In this document: piece after piece, positions 22,901 through 31,419 of the stretch
Layout: the number at the start of each line of letters is the position of its first letter
How positions within the stretch are numbered: the stretch's first letter is position 1
Virus record (IMG/VR): IMGVR_UViG_3300046506_000180
Coordinates: 1-40,310 of that record
Direction: 5' to 3' (one strand)
DNA from: a virus
DNA: 40,310 nt
Position numbers and translations under genes: made by a program
Notes under the pieces: generated by a model
Databases searched by the model: none
The model's input: only the letters and a program-made list of their open reading frames with translations
What the model was told of the DNA's origin: nothing

Positions 22901-23840
22901 TCTGATCTCGTCCCCACGCAGCTGGAAGAGCAAGGCGCTCCTGCTCAAGCTGGAAGCCACGTATGGCGTGGACTCGAACCCAGCCGGCGCGACCGACTGG
23001 ATCGAAGCGCGCAACATGAAGCTGACCCCGATCGACCCGGACACGGTCCAGCGTGACGTCGAATTGCCGTACGAGGGCAACGCCGGCAGCGTCCTGGTGG
23101 GCTTCTGGGCAAAGCTGTCGTTCGACGTGGCCATGATCCCGTCGGGGGTCGTCGGTACGGCCCCCAAGTGGAATGCCGCCATGCTGGCATGCGGCACCGC
23201 CTCGACCGTTACCGCCGCCACCTCGGTCGCTTACAACCTGGTCAGCGCCGCCTATCCCAGCGTCGTCGGCTACCTGAACATCTCCGGCGTGCTGCACAAG
23301 CTGCTGGGGATGCGCGGCAACGCCAAGGCCAGCCTGCAGGCCAAGGGCACTCCCAAGCTGAGCTTCGACTATGACGCCCTGTACGTCACGCCCGTCGTCG
23401 GGGCGATGCCGACCGTGACGCGGACGGGCTGGCCGATCGAGGAAGGCGTTAACAGCGCCAATAGCGGGCCAGCGACGATTAACGGTGTGGCCCTGTCCTG
23501 GTCGGCCCTGGATTGGGACTTTGGCCAGAAGACCAGCAGGATCGACCTGCCGGGGCCGCAGAAGGAAATCATGCTCAGCGGCCGTACCCCGTCCGCATCG
23601 GTCACCGTGCTCGCCCCCGATCTGCCTAGTTTCAACCCGTTCACCTTGGCGGAAAGCAACCTGGTCGTCCCGTTCAGCGCGATCCACGGCAGCGTGGCCG
23701 GCAAGAAGATCAAGACCGATATGCAGGTGCAGGTGACCAACGTCGAGTACGACCAGATCGAGGGCAAGGCCGCGTACAAGCTCACCATGGCGCCGGCGCC
23801 GGTCGTCGGCAACGACGAAATTGCACTGACCTGCCTGTAA
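22893..23840 (+). CDS. major tail tube protein (siphovirus type)
   Basis: A 315-residue protein from a GTG that overlaps the previous gene. The features are those of phage tail tube proteins: an N-terminal KALLLKLEATYGVDSNPAGATDWIEARNMKLTPID, GKK- and VTNVEYDQIEGKAAYKLTMAP-type C-terminal strands, and beta-rich character. No tail sheath gene accompanies it, so the tail is probably long and non-contractile. A hairpin and a strong ribosome site follow the gene. Confidence 0.88.
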   Translation: MPNLISSPRSWKSKALLLKLEATYGVDSNPAGATDWIEARNMKLTPIDPDTVQRDVELPYEGNAGSVLVGFWAKLSFDVAMIPSGVVGTAPKWNAAMLACGTASTVTAATSVAYNLVSAAYPSVVGYLNISGVLHKLLGMRGNAKASLQAKGTPKLSFDYDALYVTPVVGAMPTVTRTGWPIEEGVNSANSGPATINGVALSWSALDWDFGQKTSRIDLPGPQKEIMLSGRTPSASVTVLAPDLPSFNPFTLAESNLVVPFSAIHGSVAGKKIKTDMQVQVTNVEYDQIEGKAAYKLTMAPAPVVGNDEIALTCL

Positions 23841-23844
23841 TTCG

Positions 23845-23868
23845 CTGCTCCTCCACCGCGGGGAGCAG
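23845..23868 (+). other. hairpin after the tail tube gene
   Basis: CTGCTCC pairs with GGAGCAG around a ten-base loop, 4 bp after the tail tube stop, followed by TTTCTCC. Possible attenuator or mRNA stabiliser after a highly expressed gene. A similar element follows the capsid gene. Confidence 0.4.
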
Positions 23869-23897
23869 TTTCTCCACCATATATATAGAGGAACCTC

Positions 23898-24260
23898 ATG
23901 TTTTCGATCGCCGTCAACGAGCAATACCCGACCATTGTCGAAGTGGAAATCCCGACCGGCAACGGCAAGGCCACCAAGCACGCCTTCACGGCAATGTTCA
24001 AGCGGCTCTCCCAGAGCGAGCTGGACGAGGTACATCGCCGGCTTAATTACGAACGCCTGAACGTGGGCGAAGAGCTGCTGAAGGACGACGAGCTGCTGCA
24101 GCAGGTATTGGTCGGTTGGGACGGGATCATGGACAAGAGCGGCGCCCCACTCCCATTCAACGCTGAAACCATGGCGGAGGTGCTGGAGGTGTTCCCGGTC
24201 CGGCCGACCCTCGTCAATGCGTTCTTCGGCTCGATCAAGACGAGCAAGCGAAAAAACTAG
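23898..24260 (+). CDS. tail assembly chaperone (lambda gpG analogue)
   Basis: A 120-residue protein (MFSIAVNEQYPTIVEVEIPTGNGKATKHAFTAMFKRLSQSELDEVHRRL...) with a strong ribosome site (AGAGGAACCTC). Size and position between tail tube and tape measure are those of the tail chaperone. It ends ...R K N stop directly on a slippery heptamer, after which the -1 frame stays open for 153 codons. The longer fusion would be the gpGT equivalent. Confidence 0.85.
   Translation: MFSIAVNEQYPTIVEVEIPTGNGKATKHAFTAMFKRLSQSELDEVHRRLNYERLNVGEELLKDDELLQQVLVGWDGIMDKSGAPLPFNAETMAEVLEVFPVRPTLVNAFFGSIKTSKRKN
24251..24257 (+). other. -1 ribosomal frameshift site A AAA AAC
   Basis: The chaperone frame reads CGA AAA AAC TAG, so the heptamer A-AAA-AAC has the classic X-XXY-YYZ phase and lies directly before the stop codon. 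The -1 frame is open from here to 24718. GC-rich sequence just downstream could fold and stimulate slipping; I did not define a specific structure. Confidence 0.82.
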
Positions 24261-24718
24261 AAGGCGCCGCAGGGTGGTGGGGCCGGGTCATCGGCGGCGC
24301 GAATGACAACAGCAGCGGCCCCCGCGTCGTCAGCGACGAGCTGGCCGAGGACATGACGTTCTTCGGCGCGGCCGACGAGATCGCGGAAGCGCCCAGGGAG
24401 GGAGAGGTCGAGCCCGAGCGGTACCAAGTCTGGTCCGATAACTGGCCCACCCTGCAGATCTTCCTCCGGCTCCACAGCAAGTGGAACATCGTCGCCACCT
24501 CCGACGGCGAAATGGTCAGGACCGGTATCTGGTGGCCGAACATCGAGGGGATCCTCCGCAACACGAACGGAATTCCGCGTCGAAAGTGGCCCGAGATCAC
24601 CGCCGACCTCGAGGCGATGGAGGACGCGGCGCTGCTGGTGATGAACAAGGCCCGCAGCGAGCGCCGGCGCAAGCGGCAAGAGGAACTGGATGCCGCCAAG
24701 GCCAGGAATTCACAGTAA
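24257..24718 (+). CDS. frameshift extension of the tail chaperone (gpT part of gpGT)
   Basis: This frame is read after the -1 shift, from L E G A A G W W G R V I G G A... to the stop at 24718. It adds 153 residues to the first 120, giving a fusion of about 273. The second half (WSDNWPTLQIFLRLHSKWNIVATSDGEM...ARSERRRKRQEELDAAKARNS) ends in a basic helix. An ATG at 24353 exists, but it lacks a good ribosome site and would leave the first 32 coding codons unexplained. As in lambda, the fusion should bind the tape measure. Confidence 0.8.
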   Translation, partial: LEGAAGWWGRVIGGANDNSSGPRVVSDELAEDMTFFGAADEIAEAPREGEVEPERYQVWSDNWPTLQIFLRLHSKWNIVATSDGEMVRTGIWWPNIEGILRNTNGIPRRKWPEITADLEAMEDAALLVMNKARSERRRKRQEELDAAKARNSQ

Positions 24719-24733
24719 GGGATAGCGTCATAC

Positions 24734-27700
24734 ATGAGCAACAACCAGGTCGAGTATGGAATCCGCATCAACGTCAGCGGCAATCGGGCCTCTTCTGATG
24801 CCATCGACCAGGTCGCCGTGTCGACCGACAAGCTCACCACTGCCAGCGAGAAGGCCGGCCAGTCCCTGACCGTCGTCAACGGCCAGATGAACGATACGGC
24901 CGTCATGATGCGCAAGAGCGCCGAGGCGACCAGCCTGGCGAGCGAGGCGGCCCAGAAGTTCCTGGCGCCGCTGCAGCGGGAGATCGACCTGTTCGGCGCC
25001 AGCCGGGCCGAGGTGGAGCGTTACAAGGCATCCAAGGCCGGGCTTTCGTCCGTCGTGCAGCAGCAGGCCGCCGCCCTGGGCGCGTCGATCGACGCGATGC
25101 ACCGCGACGAGCAGGCCGCGCGGCTGCTGGCAGCCGAAGAGGACCGGGCAGCCAAGGCCGCCGAGCAGTTCCTCAACAAGCTCAAGGAACAAGTTGCGGT
25201 GCTGGGCATGAACACGGCCCAGCTGCAGGCCCACCGCGCGGCGCAGCTCGGCGTCTCGGATGCGGCCGCGCCGCTGATCGCCAAGCTATCCGAGGCCGGG
25301 GCCGGTGCCCACTCAGCAGGCAAGCACATGGAGGGGCTGAACTTCCAGACAGTCGGCGCGCGCCGCGAGCTGCTCGTCCTGATGCACGAGCTGTCCCAGG
25401 GGAACATCAAGAATTTTGGTGGATCCATGATGGTCCTGGGCGAGCAGACCGGCGCCGCCGGCTTGCTGTTCAGCGCGGCCGGCCTGGCAGCAATCGGCCT
25501 CACGGCTGCGGTGGTCGGTGTCGGCTATGCCGTCATCAAGGGCGCAGCCGAGCAGCGTGCGATGAACAACGCGCTGATCGAGACCGGCACCTATGCCGGC
25601 GTCACCGGCGATTCACTCAACGCCATGGCACACGCAGCGGTCGAAACCGGCGGCAGCATCCGCGAAGCGAAGAAGGCGGTGACCGAGCTGGCCGCTACCG
25701 GGAGATTTACCGGCGACCAGATCGGCTACATTGCCGACGCCGCGATCGCCATGGAGCATGCCACCGGCAAGTCGATCGAAAAGACCATCAAGGAGTTCGA
25801 ATCTCTGGCGGTCCAGACCAGCGGCAACAGCCTGCGGGCGACCGAGGCGATCTCGCGCGCGGCGCTCAAGCTGGACGATCAGTACCACTTCCTGACCGAG
25901 TCAGTCTACGAACAAATCCGCGCCCTGGAAAAGGAAGGCGACCAGAAGGGAGCGTCGGCGCTGGCCACCGAAACTCTGGCGAAGGTCACCAAGGAGCGCG
26001 CCGAGGAGATGGTCAGCAACCTTGGTTATGTCGCACGTGGCTGGCATGCGGTCACGGAAGCGATCGGCGGGGCGGTCGACAAGATTGGCGAATGGGGATC
26101 GAAGAGCCCGGGCAGGATCGTTGATCGGTACGTGGCCGAGTTGCAGGCCTTCGACAAGGCTGTGCGGGGCGACCATACGCGCAACGGCATCGACCCGGAC
26201 AAGCTGACCGCTGGCGAAGAGCGTGCACGCGCCGCCATCGTCAATGACCTGACCAAGGCGGTCATCGAGAAGAACAAGGCCGACGCCGCGGCGATCGCGC
26301 AGGGCGAGACCCAGCGCGCCCAGTCCGAAGCGGCGCACGCGGCCTCTCGCATCGAGCAGGACGACGTCCGCCTAGGCAAAAAGGGTATGTCCGAGCTGGA
26401 CGACGCGATCCAGAAGTACGGCGAGGACCTCGCCAAGCTCGCGGCTGCCAACCCGGGCAGCAAGCTGCTCGACCAGGACGAAGTCAACAAGCACATGGCG
26501 TTGATCCTCAAGGCGCACACCGCAGCCGCGAAGGGCAACGACGACCGGGCCAAGCTGCTGCAGGACGCACTGACGATCGAGCAGACCGGGCTGGATCGCG
26601 AGAGGTCGATCTACGAGGCGCGCGACAAGATGCTGTCGCTCTATCACTCGAAGTTCGGCCTGTCGGACGACGACTTCTACGCCGGCCGCGCCGCCGCGCG
26701 CGCCGAATACATCGCCTCCGAGGCAATCACCTATGCCCAGGAGACGGCGCTGGTCCAGGGCGCGATCGCCAGGACCCCGCAGGAGGTGGCGGCCCGGAAG
26801 GCCAAGTACGACGAACTGGTGAAGGCGCACCAGAAGTTCGTCGACGACATGCGCAATGCGGGCGGCGAGGACGTGCTGAGCCAGATGGCGGCCAGCGACG
26901 CCATCGTCAGGCAGTCGGACGACACGATCAACAAGTACATCTCATCGCTCGACCAGGAGGCGCAGAAGCTCGAGGATGCCAACAAGGGCCACGAGCTGTC
27001 GCGGGCCAGCGTTGAGCGTGAGACGGTCGCCCGGCTGGATCTGGCGATCGCGTACGAGAAGCAGTGGCTCCTGGAGCAGTCGCTCGTAGCGGCTACCGCT
27101 GATGAACTCGCCCAGGGCCAGGCGGTACTCAAGTTTCTCGAAGACCAGCGCACCGCGCGGCTGCGCATCGCTCAGGCGCTGGACCAGGCTGACGCCGACA
27201 AGGCTGCCAAACACGCCGCCCAGAAGGCCGCCCAGGAATGGGATACCACGGCAAAGCACATCCAGACGACGCTGGCCGACGCGATCATGAACGGTGGAGC
27301 CAACGCCTGGAAGAAGCTCAAGACTGCGATCGCCCAGCAGGTCCTGCAGGTGCCGCTCCAGTATATCGGCAACACGGGTGCCTCCTTCATGGTGCCAAAC
27401 GCGCCGCAAGCTTCGAGTGCGCTGGGTGGCAGCACGGGATCGGGCGCGATCGGCGCCGCCCAGACCGCCTCCAGCCTGTACAAGATGGTCAGCGGTGGTC
27501 TCCTCGATGGCGCCGGTACCGCAATTGCCTCCGCCGGAACCCTGTTCGGTTCGAGCGCGTTGTCGGCCTTCGGTGCTGGCTTTGCTGGCAATGCGGCCGG
27601 CACCACCATGACTGCCGCCGAGATGTTCCAGGGCATGGGCATGACGACCGAGGCGAGCGCCGCCAGCGCGGGGTCGGCGGCCGCCAGCTATGCCGAGGTC

Positions 27701-29944
27701 GGCGCGGGCCTGATCGCCGGGCACTACATCGGCGGTGCCATCTCGAATGGCTACGGAAGCCAGTCGACCACCAACGTTTCCCAGGCCATCGGGACCGCGA
27801 TTGGCGCTTACCTTGGTGGGGCTGGTGGCGCGGCCATCGGCGCGGCCATCGGCGGCGCCGTTGGCGGCCTGTTGAACCGCGCCTTCGGGATGGGCGAGAA
27901 GAAGACGACCCAGGGAGTCGAGGGCAATATCACCAGCACCGGTACGACCGGCAACGCATTCGAGAACTGGACCCAGGAGGGGGGCTGGTTCCGGAGCGAC
28001 AAATCGGGCGGCAGCACGTCGGCACTCCCGACTGACCTCGCCAACTCGTTCACCGCTGGACTCGCCGCGCTCAAGGCCGCGAGCGCGGGTTTTGCCAAGT
28101 CGCTCGGCGTCGATGCGGACAGCATAGCCGACTACCAAAAAACGTTCCGTTTCAATTTCTCGGCAACCGACACGGCCGCGAACCAGAAGATCATCACCGA
28201 CTTCTTTATCAGCGTCGGCGACGATCTTGCTACCCGCCTCGTGCCGAGCCTGTCGCAATTCCAGCGCACCGGCGAGACCGCAGCGGCCACACTGCAGCGC
28301 CTGTCCGGCGAGTTCCAGGTCACCGACCAGATCGCGCAGCTGATGGGGAAAACGTCGGCGGAGGTGTTCGGCAAGCTGGGCATCGAATCGGCGGCGGCGC
28401 GCGAGCGCCTGATCGACCTCGCTGGCGGCGCGAGCACCCTTGCTCAGCAGGCCGCGGGCTATGCGCAAAACTTCTTGAGCGAGGCCGAGCGCCTGGCGCC
28501 GGTGAGCAAAGCGGTTGCCGCCGCGATGGCCGAACTCGGCCTGGCCGACATCACCAGCCGCGAGCAGTTCAAGGCGCACGTCGACCAGCTCGTGTCGTCC
28601 GGCGCCGTCCTGACCGAAGCCGGTGCCAAAGAATTCGCAAGCATGATGCAGCTGGAGGACGCGTTCGCCCAGGTGCACCCTGCGATCGAGGCTACGACGG
28701 CGGCCGTGCGCTCCCAGGCGGACGTGCTGGCCGAGCGTGCGGACCTGCAGCAGCAGCTTGACGAGCTGACCCTCTCCTCGACCGCACTGCTGAAAAAGCA
28801 GCGCGACGCCCTGGACGAAACGAACAGGGGCTTGTTCGACCAGGTGCAGGCAGCCCACCAGGTCGACGCCGCGCGCACGGCACTGACGGAGGCTTACCAG
28901 CGTGAGGCCGATGTAATCAAAGCCACCCAGGATCGCATGAGTTCCTTCGCCAGCAGCCTGCGCGCGCTGCACGACAACGCGCTGCTGGGCGACCTGTCGC
29001 CCTTGACCCCCCAGCAGAAATACGCCGAGGCCAAGGCTCAATACGAGCGCACGCTCGCCGGGGCACGCAATGGCGACGCGACCGCCCAGGCGAACTATGA
29101 CCAAGCCTACAACGCGTTCCTGACCGCTTCGCGCACCGTCAATGCCAGCGGCGGCCAGTACCAGGCCGACTTCGCGTACGCCCAGCGGGCGACCGAGGAG
29201 GCGGCGACGTGGGCCGAGCAGCAGGTCGACGTGGCGAAGGCGAGCCTGGATGCGCTTGAGGCGCAGGTGTCCGGCCTGGTCGACGTGAAGGACGCGGTGC
29301 TGTCCGTGCACGAGGCGATCGCCGCGCTGGCCGATGCGATGGGGGCCGATGGCGCCGAGGTGGTCGGGGGCGCCCAGGCGCGCGCGATCGAGGCGCTGTA
29401 CCAGTCACTGCTGGGCCGGGACGCTGACCAGGGCGGCCTGCAGTTCTGGCAGCGCCAGATGGCGCAGGGCGCCAGCGTTGGTGATGTCGGCTCCCTGATC
29501 AGCCAGAGCGACGAGTACGGGGTCGAGGGCCTCTACAAGTCGATGCTTGGCCGCTTGGCCGACAAGGCCGGCATGGACTACTGGCTCGAAACGATGCACA
29601 ACGGTGCAACGCTCACCGACGTCCGCGATGCCATCAGCAAGAGCGATGAGTACTCGCTTTACAACCCCGGCGGCGCGGCGACCGAGCCGGCCGCCTATGG
29701 GATCGACTACAGCGCGATGGGCACCGCGCCGGCGCTGATGTCCTTGGTCAAAGACCTGCGCGAGGACAACAAGGCCCTGACCGCCCAGGTGGTGGGCTTG
29801 CGGGCTGACCTGAGCCAGCAGACCGGCGACCAGATCAACGCCACCTTCCGTGCCAGCGACGAGTCAGCCAACAAGATCGCCGATGCGACAGCACTGGCTG
29901 TGCAGTCGGCCGCGGCGAAAGAAACAAGGGTGATCCCGGTATGA
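24734..29944 (+). CDS. tail tape measure protein with C-terminal DUF4214 repeats
   Basis: Sets tail length, 1736 residues. The N-terminal ~250 residues are helical/coiled coil. A membrane-active hydrophobic region follows (LLFSAAGLAAIGLTAAVVGVGYAVI, about 240-270), with TMP_2-like segments after it. Long coiled coils come next, then a second Gly/Ala-rich hydrophobic region (about 900-1060, with IGTAIGAYLGGAGGAAIGAA). Residues about 1550-1645 hold two tandem DUF4214-like copies (ALYQSLLGRDADQGGLQFW; LYKSMLGRLADKAGMDYW). These are unusual in tape measures. The length predicts a tail of about 240-260 nm at 0.15 nm per residue. Confidence 0.93.
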   Translation: MSNNQVEYGIRINVSGNRASSDAIDQVAVSTDKLTTASEKAGQSLTVVNGQMNDTAVMMRKSAEATSLASEAAQKFLAPLQREIDLFGASRAEVERYKASKAGLSSVVQQQAAALGASIDAMHRDEQAARLLAAEEDRAAKAAEQFLNKLKEQVAVLGMNTAQLQAHRAAQLGVSDAAAPLIAKLSEAGAGAHSAGKHMEGLNFQTVGARRELLVLMHELSQGNIKNFGGSMMVLGEQTGAAGLLFSAAGLAAIGLTAAVVGVGYAVIKGAAEQRAMNNALIETGTYAGVTGDSLNAMAHAAVETGGSIREAKKAVTELAATGRFTGDQIGYIADAAIAMEHATGKSIEKTIKEFESLAVQTSGNSLRATEAISRAALKLDDQYHFLTESVYEQIRALEKEGDQKGASALATETLAKVTKERAEEMVSNLGYVARGWHAVTEAIGGAVDKIGEWGSKSPGRIVDRYVAELQAFDKAVRGDHTRNGIDPDKLTAGEERARAAIVNDLTKAVIEKNKADAAAIAQGETQRAQSEAAHAASRIEQDDVRLGKKGMSELDDAIQKYGEDLAKLAAANPGSKLLDQDEVNKHMALILKAHTAAAKGNDDRAKLLQDALTIEQTGLDRERSIYEARDKMLSLYHSKFGLSDDDFYAGRAAARAEYIASEAITYAQETALVQGAIARTPQEVAARKAKYDELVKAHQKFVDDMRNAGGEDVLSQMAASDAIVRQSDDTINKYISSLDQEAQKLEDANKGHELSRASVERETVARLDLAIAYEKQWLLEQSLVAATADELAQGQAVLKFLEDQRTARLRIAQALDQADADKAAKHAAQKAAQEWDTTAKHIQTTLADAIMNGGANAWKKLKTAIAQQVLQVPLQYIGNTGASFMVPNAPQASSALGGSTGSGAIGAAQTASSLYKMVSGGLLDGAGTAIASAGTLFGSSALSAFGAGFAGNAAGTTMTAAEMFQGMGMTTEASAASAGSAAASYAEVGAGLIAGHYIGGAISNGYGSQSTTNVSQAIGTAIGAYLGGAGGAAIGAAIGGAVGGLLNRAFGMGEKKTTQGVEGNITSTGTTGNAFENWTQEGGWFRSDKSGGSTSALPTDLANSFTAGLAALKAASAGFAKSLGVDADSIADYQKTFRFNFSATDTAANQKIITDFFISVGDDLATRLVPSLSQFQRTGETAAATLQRLSGEFQVTDQIAQLMGKTSAEVFGKLGIESAAARERLIDLAGGASTLAQQAAGYAQNFLSEAERLAPVSKAVAAAMAELGLADITSREQFKAHVDQLVSSGAVLTEAGAKEFASMMQLEDAFAQVHPAIEATTAAVRSQADVLAERADLQQQLDELTLSSTALLKKQRDALDETNRGLFDQVQAAHQVDAARTALTEAYQREADVIKATQDRMSSFASSLRALHDNALLGDLSPLTPQQKYAEAKAQYERTLAGARNGDATAQANYDQAYNAFLTASRTVNASGGQYQADFAYAQRATEEAATWAEQQVDVAKASLDALEAQVSGLVDVKDAVLSVHEAIAALADAMGADGAEVVGGAQARAIEALYQSLLGRDADQGGLQFWQRQMAQGASVGDVGSLISQSDEYGVEGLYKSMLGRLADKAGMDYWLETMHNGATLTDVRDAISKSDEYSLYNPGGAATEPAAYGIDYSAMGTAPALMSLVKDLREDNKALTAQVVGLRADLSQQTGDQINATFRASDESANKIADATALAVQSAAAKETRVIPV

Positions 29945-31419
29945 CCGATGACCAATTCCTTGCCTGGCTGAAGAGCCAGGGCAAGTTGCACACCGTGCTG
30001 ATCGAAGCGACCGCCCGCGTCGACGGCGTCGAGACGACCATGCACATGGCCACGATCCCGTACAACACCTCGCCAGGCGACCTGCCGGCCAATACGCGCT
30101 ACCAGCCGATCGCCTCGGTCGGGGTGCTCTTCACGGAAGTTTTGTCACTGACCGGTGACGGTGCGCTGTCGGCCGGCGAGATCGACATCGAGAACTTTAA
30201 CGGGGCGCGTGACGCATGGCTGGACTATGTGTGGACGAACCGCCCGATCCGCGCCTACATCGGTGACGTGCGCTGGCCGCGCGCCGACTTCCGCTTGATC
30301 TTCGACGGGATCGTCGCCGACATCGCGCCGCGCGGGGCGGATAAGCTCGCGCTAAAGCTGCGCGACAAGCTGCAGCGCCTGAATGTCTCGGTGTCGGAAG
30401 ACAAGCTGGGCGGCGCCGGGGCCAACGCCGACGCGCTGCTCCCCCTCGCCTTTGGGGAGTGCCACAACGTCACGCCGCTCCTGGTCGATCCGGCCAATTA
30501 CACGTACCAGGTGCACGCCGGCCCGATCGAGCGCGTGATCGAGGTGCGCGATAACGCTATTCCACTGGAAGAGGCCGCGGTGACCGTCGACGCGGCGGCC
30601 GGGCGCTTCACCCTGAAGAACAAGCCGGCGGGAACCGTCACGGCATCGGTGCAGGGTGACAAATCCGGCGTGTACCGCTCCACGATCACCCAACTCGTGC
30701 AGCGCCTTGTGACCGGGTATGGCAAGCCGGAAGACCGCTTCACCGACGATGATCTCGACCTTGCCGCCCTGGCGGCATTCGATGCGGCCCACCCGCAACC
30801 GGTGGCGCTGTACCTGTCGGAGCGGGTCAACGTGCTCACCGCCTGCCAGCAGCTGGCCGGCAGCGTCGGTGCGCAGCTGTCGATGACCGGCCTCGGGCGA
30901 CTGCGCCTGGTGCAGGTCGCCCTGCCCGCCGGCGGCACCCCAAGGGTGATCCGCCCCGCCCAGGTGGTCGAACGCTCCCTGGTGCCGGTGAGCCGCACCG
31001 ACGCGGTGGCCGCCGTCAAGCTGGCCTATTGCAAGGAATGGACAGTCCAGACCGGCCTGGTCACGACCATCCCGGAGGAGCACAAGAATCTCTTCGAGAC
31101 CGAATGGCTGACCGTAACGCGCGGCGACGACGCCGTGCGCGCGGCACGCAAGCTGCAGGGCGAACCGGTACAGCAGGAGACGCTGCTGCTGTGCCGGGCT
31201 GACGCCGAGGACGAGGCGCAGCGCCGGCTCGAGTTCTGGAAGACGCCGCGCACGACCTATGAATTTGAGGGGCTCCCCGAGCTGCTCACCCTCCAACTGG
31301 GCGACGCGGTGACGGTCTACTACGGGCGGTATGGGATGAACAACGGGGTGACCGGCATGGTTATTTCGCGGGCGCCTGACTGGGATACTGGCCACGTTAA
31401 GATCGGGTTTATCGTATGA
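29941..31419 (+). CDS. tail hub/baseplate protein
   Basis: A 492-residue protein that overlaps the tape measure stop (ATGA). It is beta-rich with segments such as VLIEATARVDGVETTMHMATIPYNT at the start, LSAGEIDIENFNGARDAWLDYVW and ADFRLIFDGIVADIAPRG. The C-terminal part (TTYEFEGLPELLTLQLGDAVTVYYGRYG) recalls phage hub proteins related to T4 gp27. Position after the tape measure supports a role at the tail tip. The exact family is not certain. Confidence 0.75.
   Translation: MTDDQFLAWLKSQGKLHTVLIEATARVDGVETTMHMATIPYNTSPGDLPANTRYQPIASVGVLFTEVLSLTGDGALSAGEIDIENFNGARDAWLDYVWTNRPIRAYIGDVRWPRADFRLIFDGIVADIAPRGADKLALKLRDKLQRLNVSVSEDKLGGAGANADALLPLAFGECHNVTPLLVDPANYTYQVHAGPIERVIEVRDNAIPLEEAAVTVDAAAGRFTLKNKPAGTVTASVQGDKSGVYRSTITQLVQRLVTGYGKPEDRFTDDDLDLAALAAFDAAHPQPVALYLSERVNVLTACQQLAGSVGAQLSMTGLGRLRLVQVALPAGGTPRVIRPAQVVERSLVPVSRTDAVAAVKLAYCKEWTVQTGLVTTIPEEHKNLFETEWLTVTRGDDAVRAARKLQGEPVQQETLLLCRADAEDEAQRRLEFWKTPRTTYEFEGLPELLTLQLGDAVTVYYGRYGMNNGVTGMVISRAPDWDTGHVKIGFIV

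Noticed and set aside
24353-24718. A separate gene starting at the ATG at 24353
   Set aside because: No ribosome site is present, and the same frame is coding back to the slippery heptamer at 24251. A frameshift extension explains it better.
26942-29311. A 789-codon minus-strand frame inside the tape measure gene
   Set aside because: It is a GC-driven shadow of the tape measure; low-complexity L/R/G/H-rich sequence without a domain.
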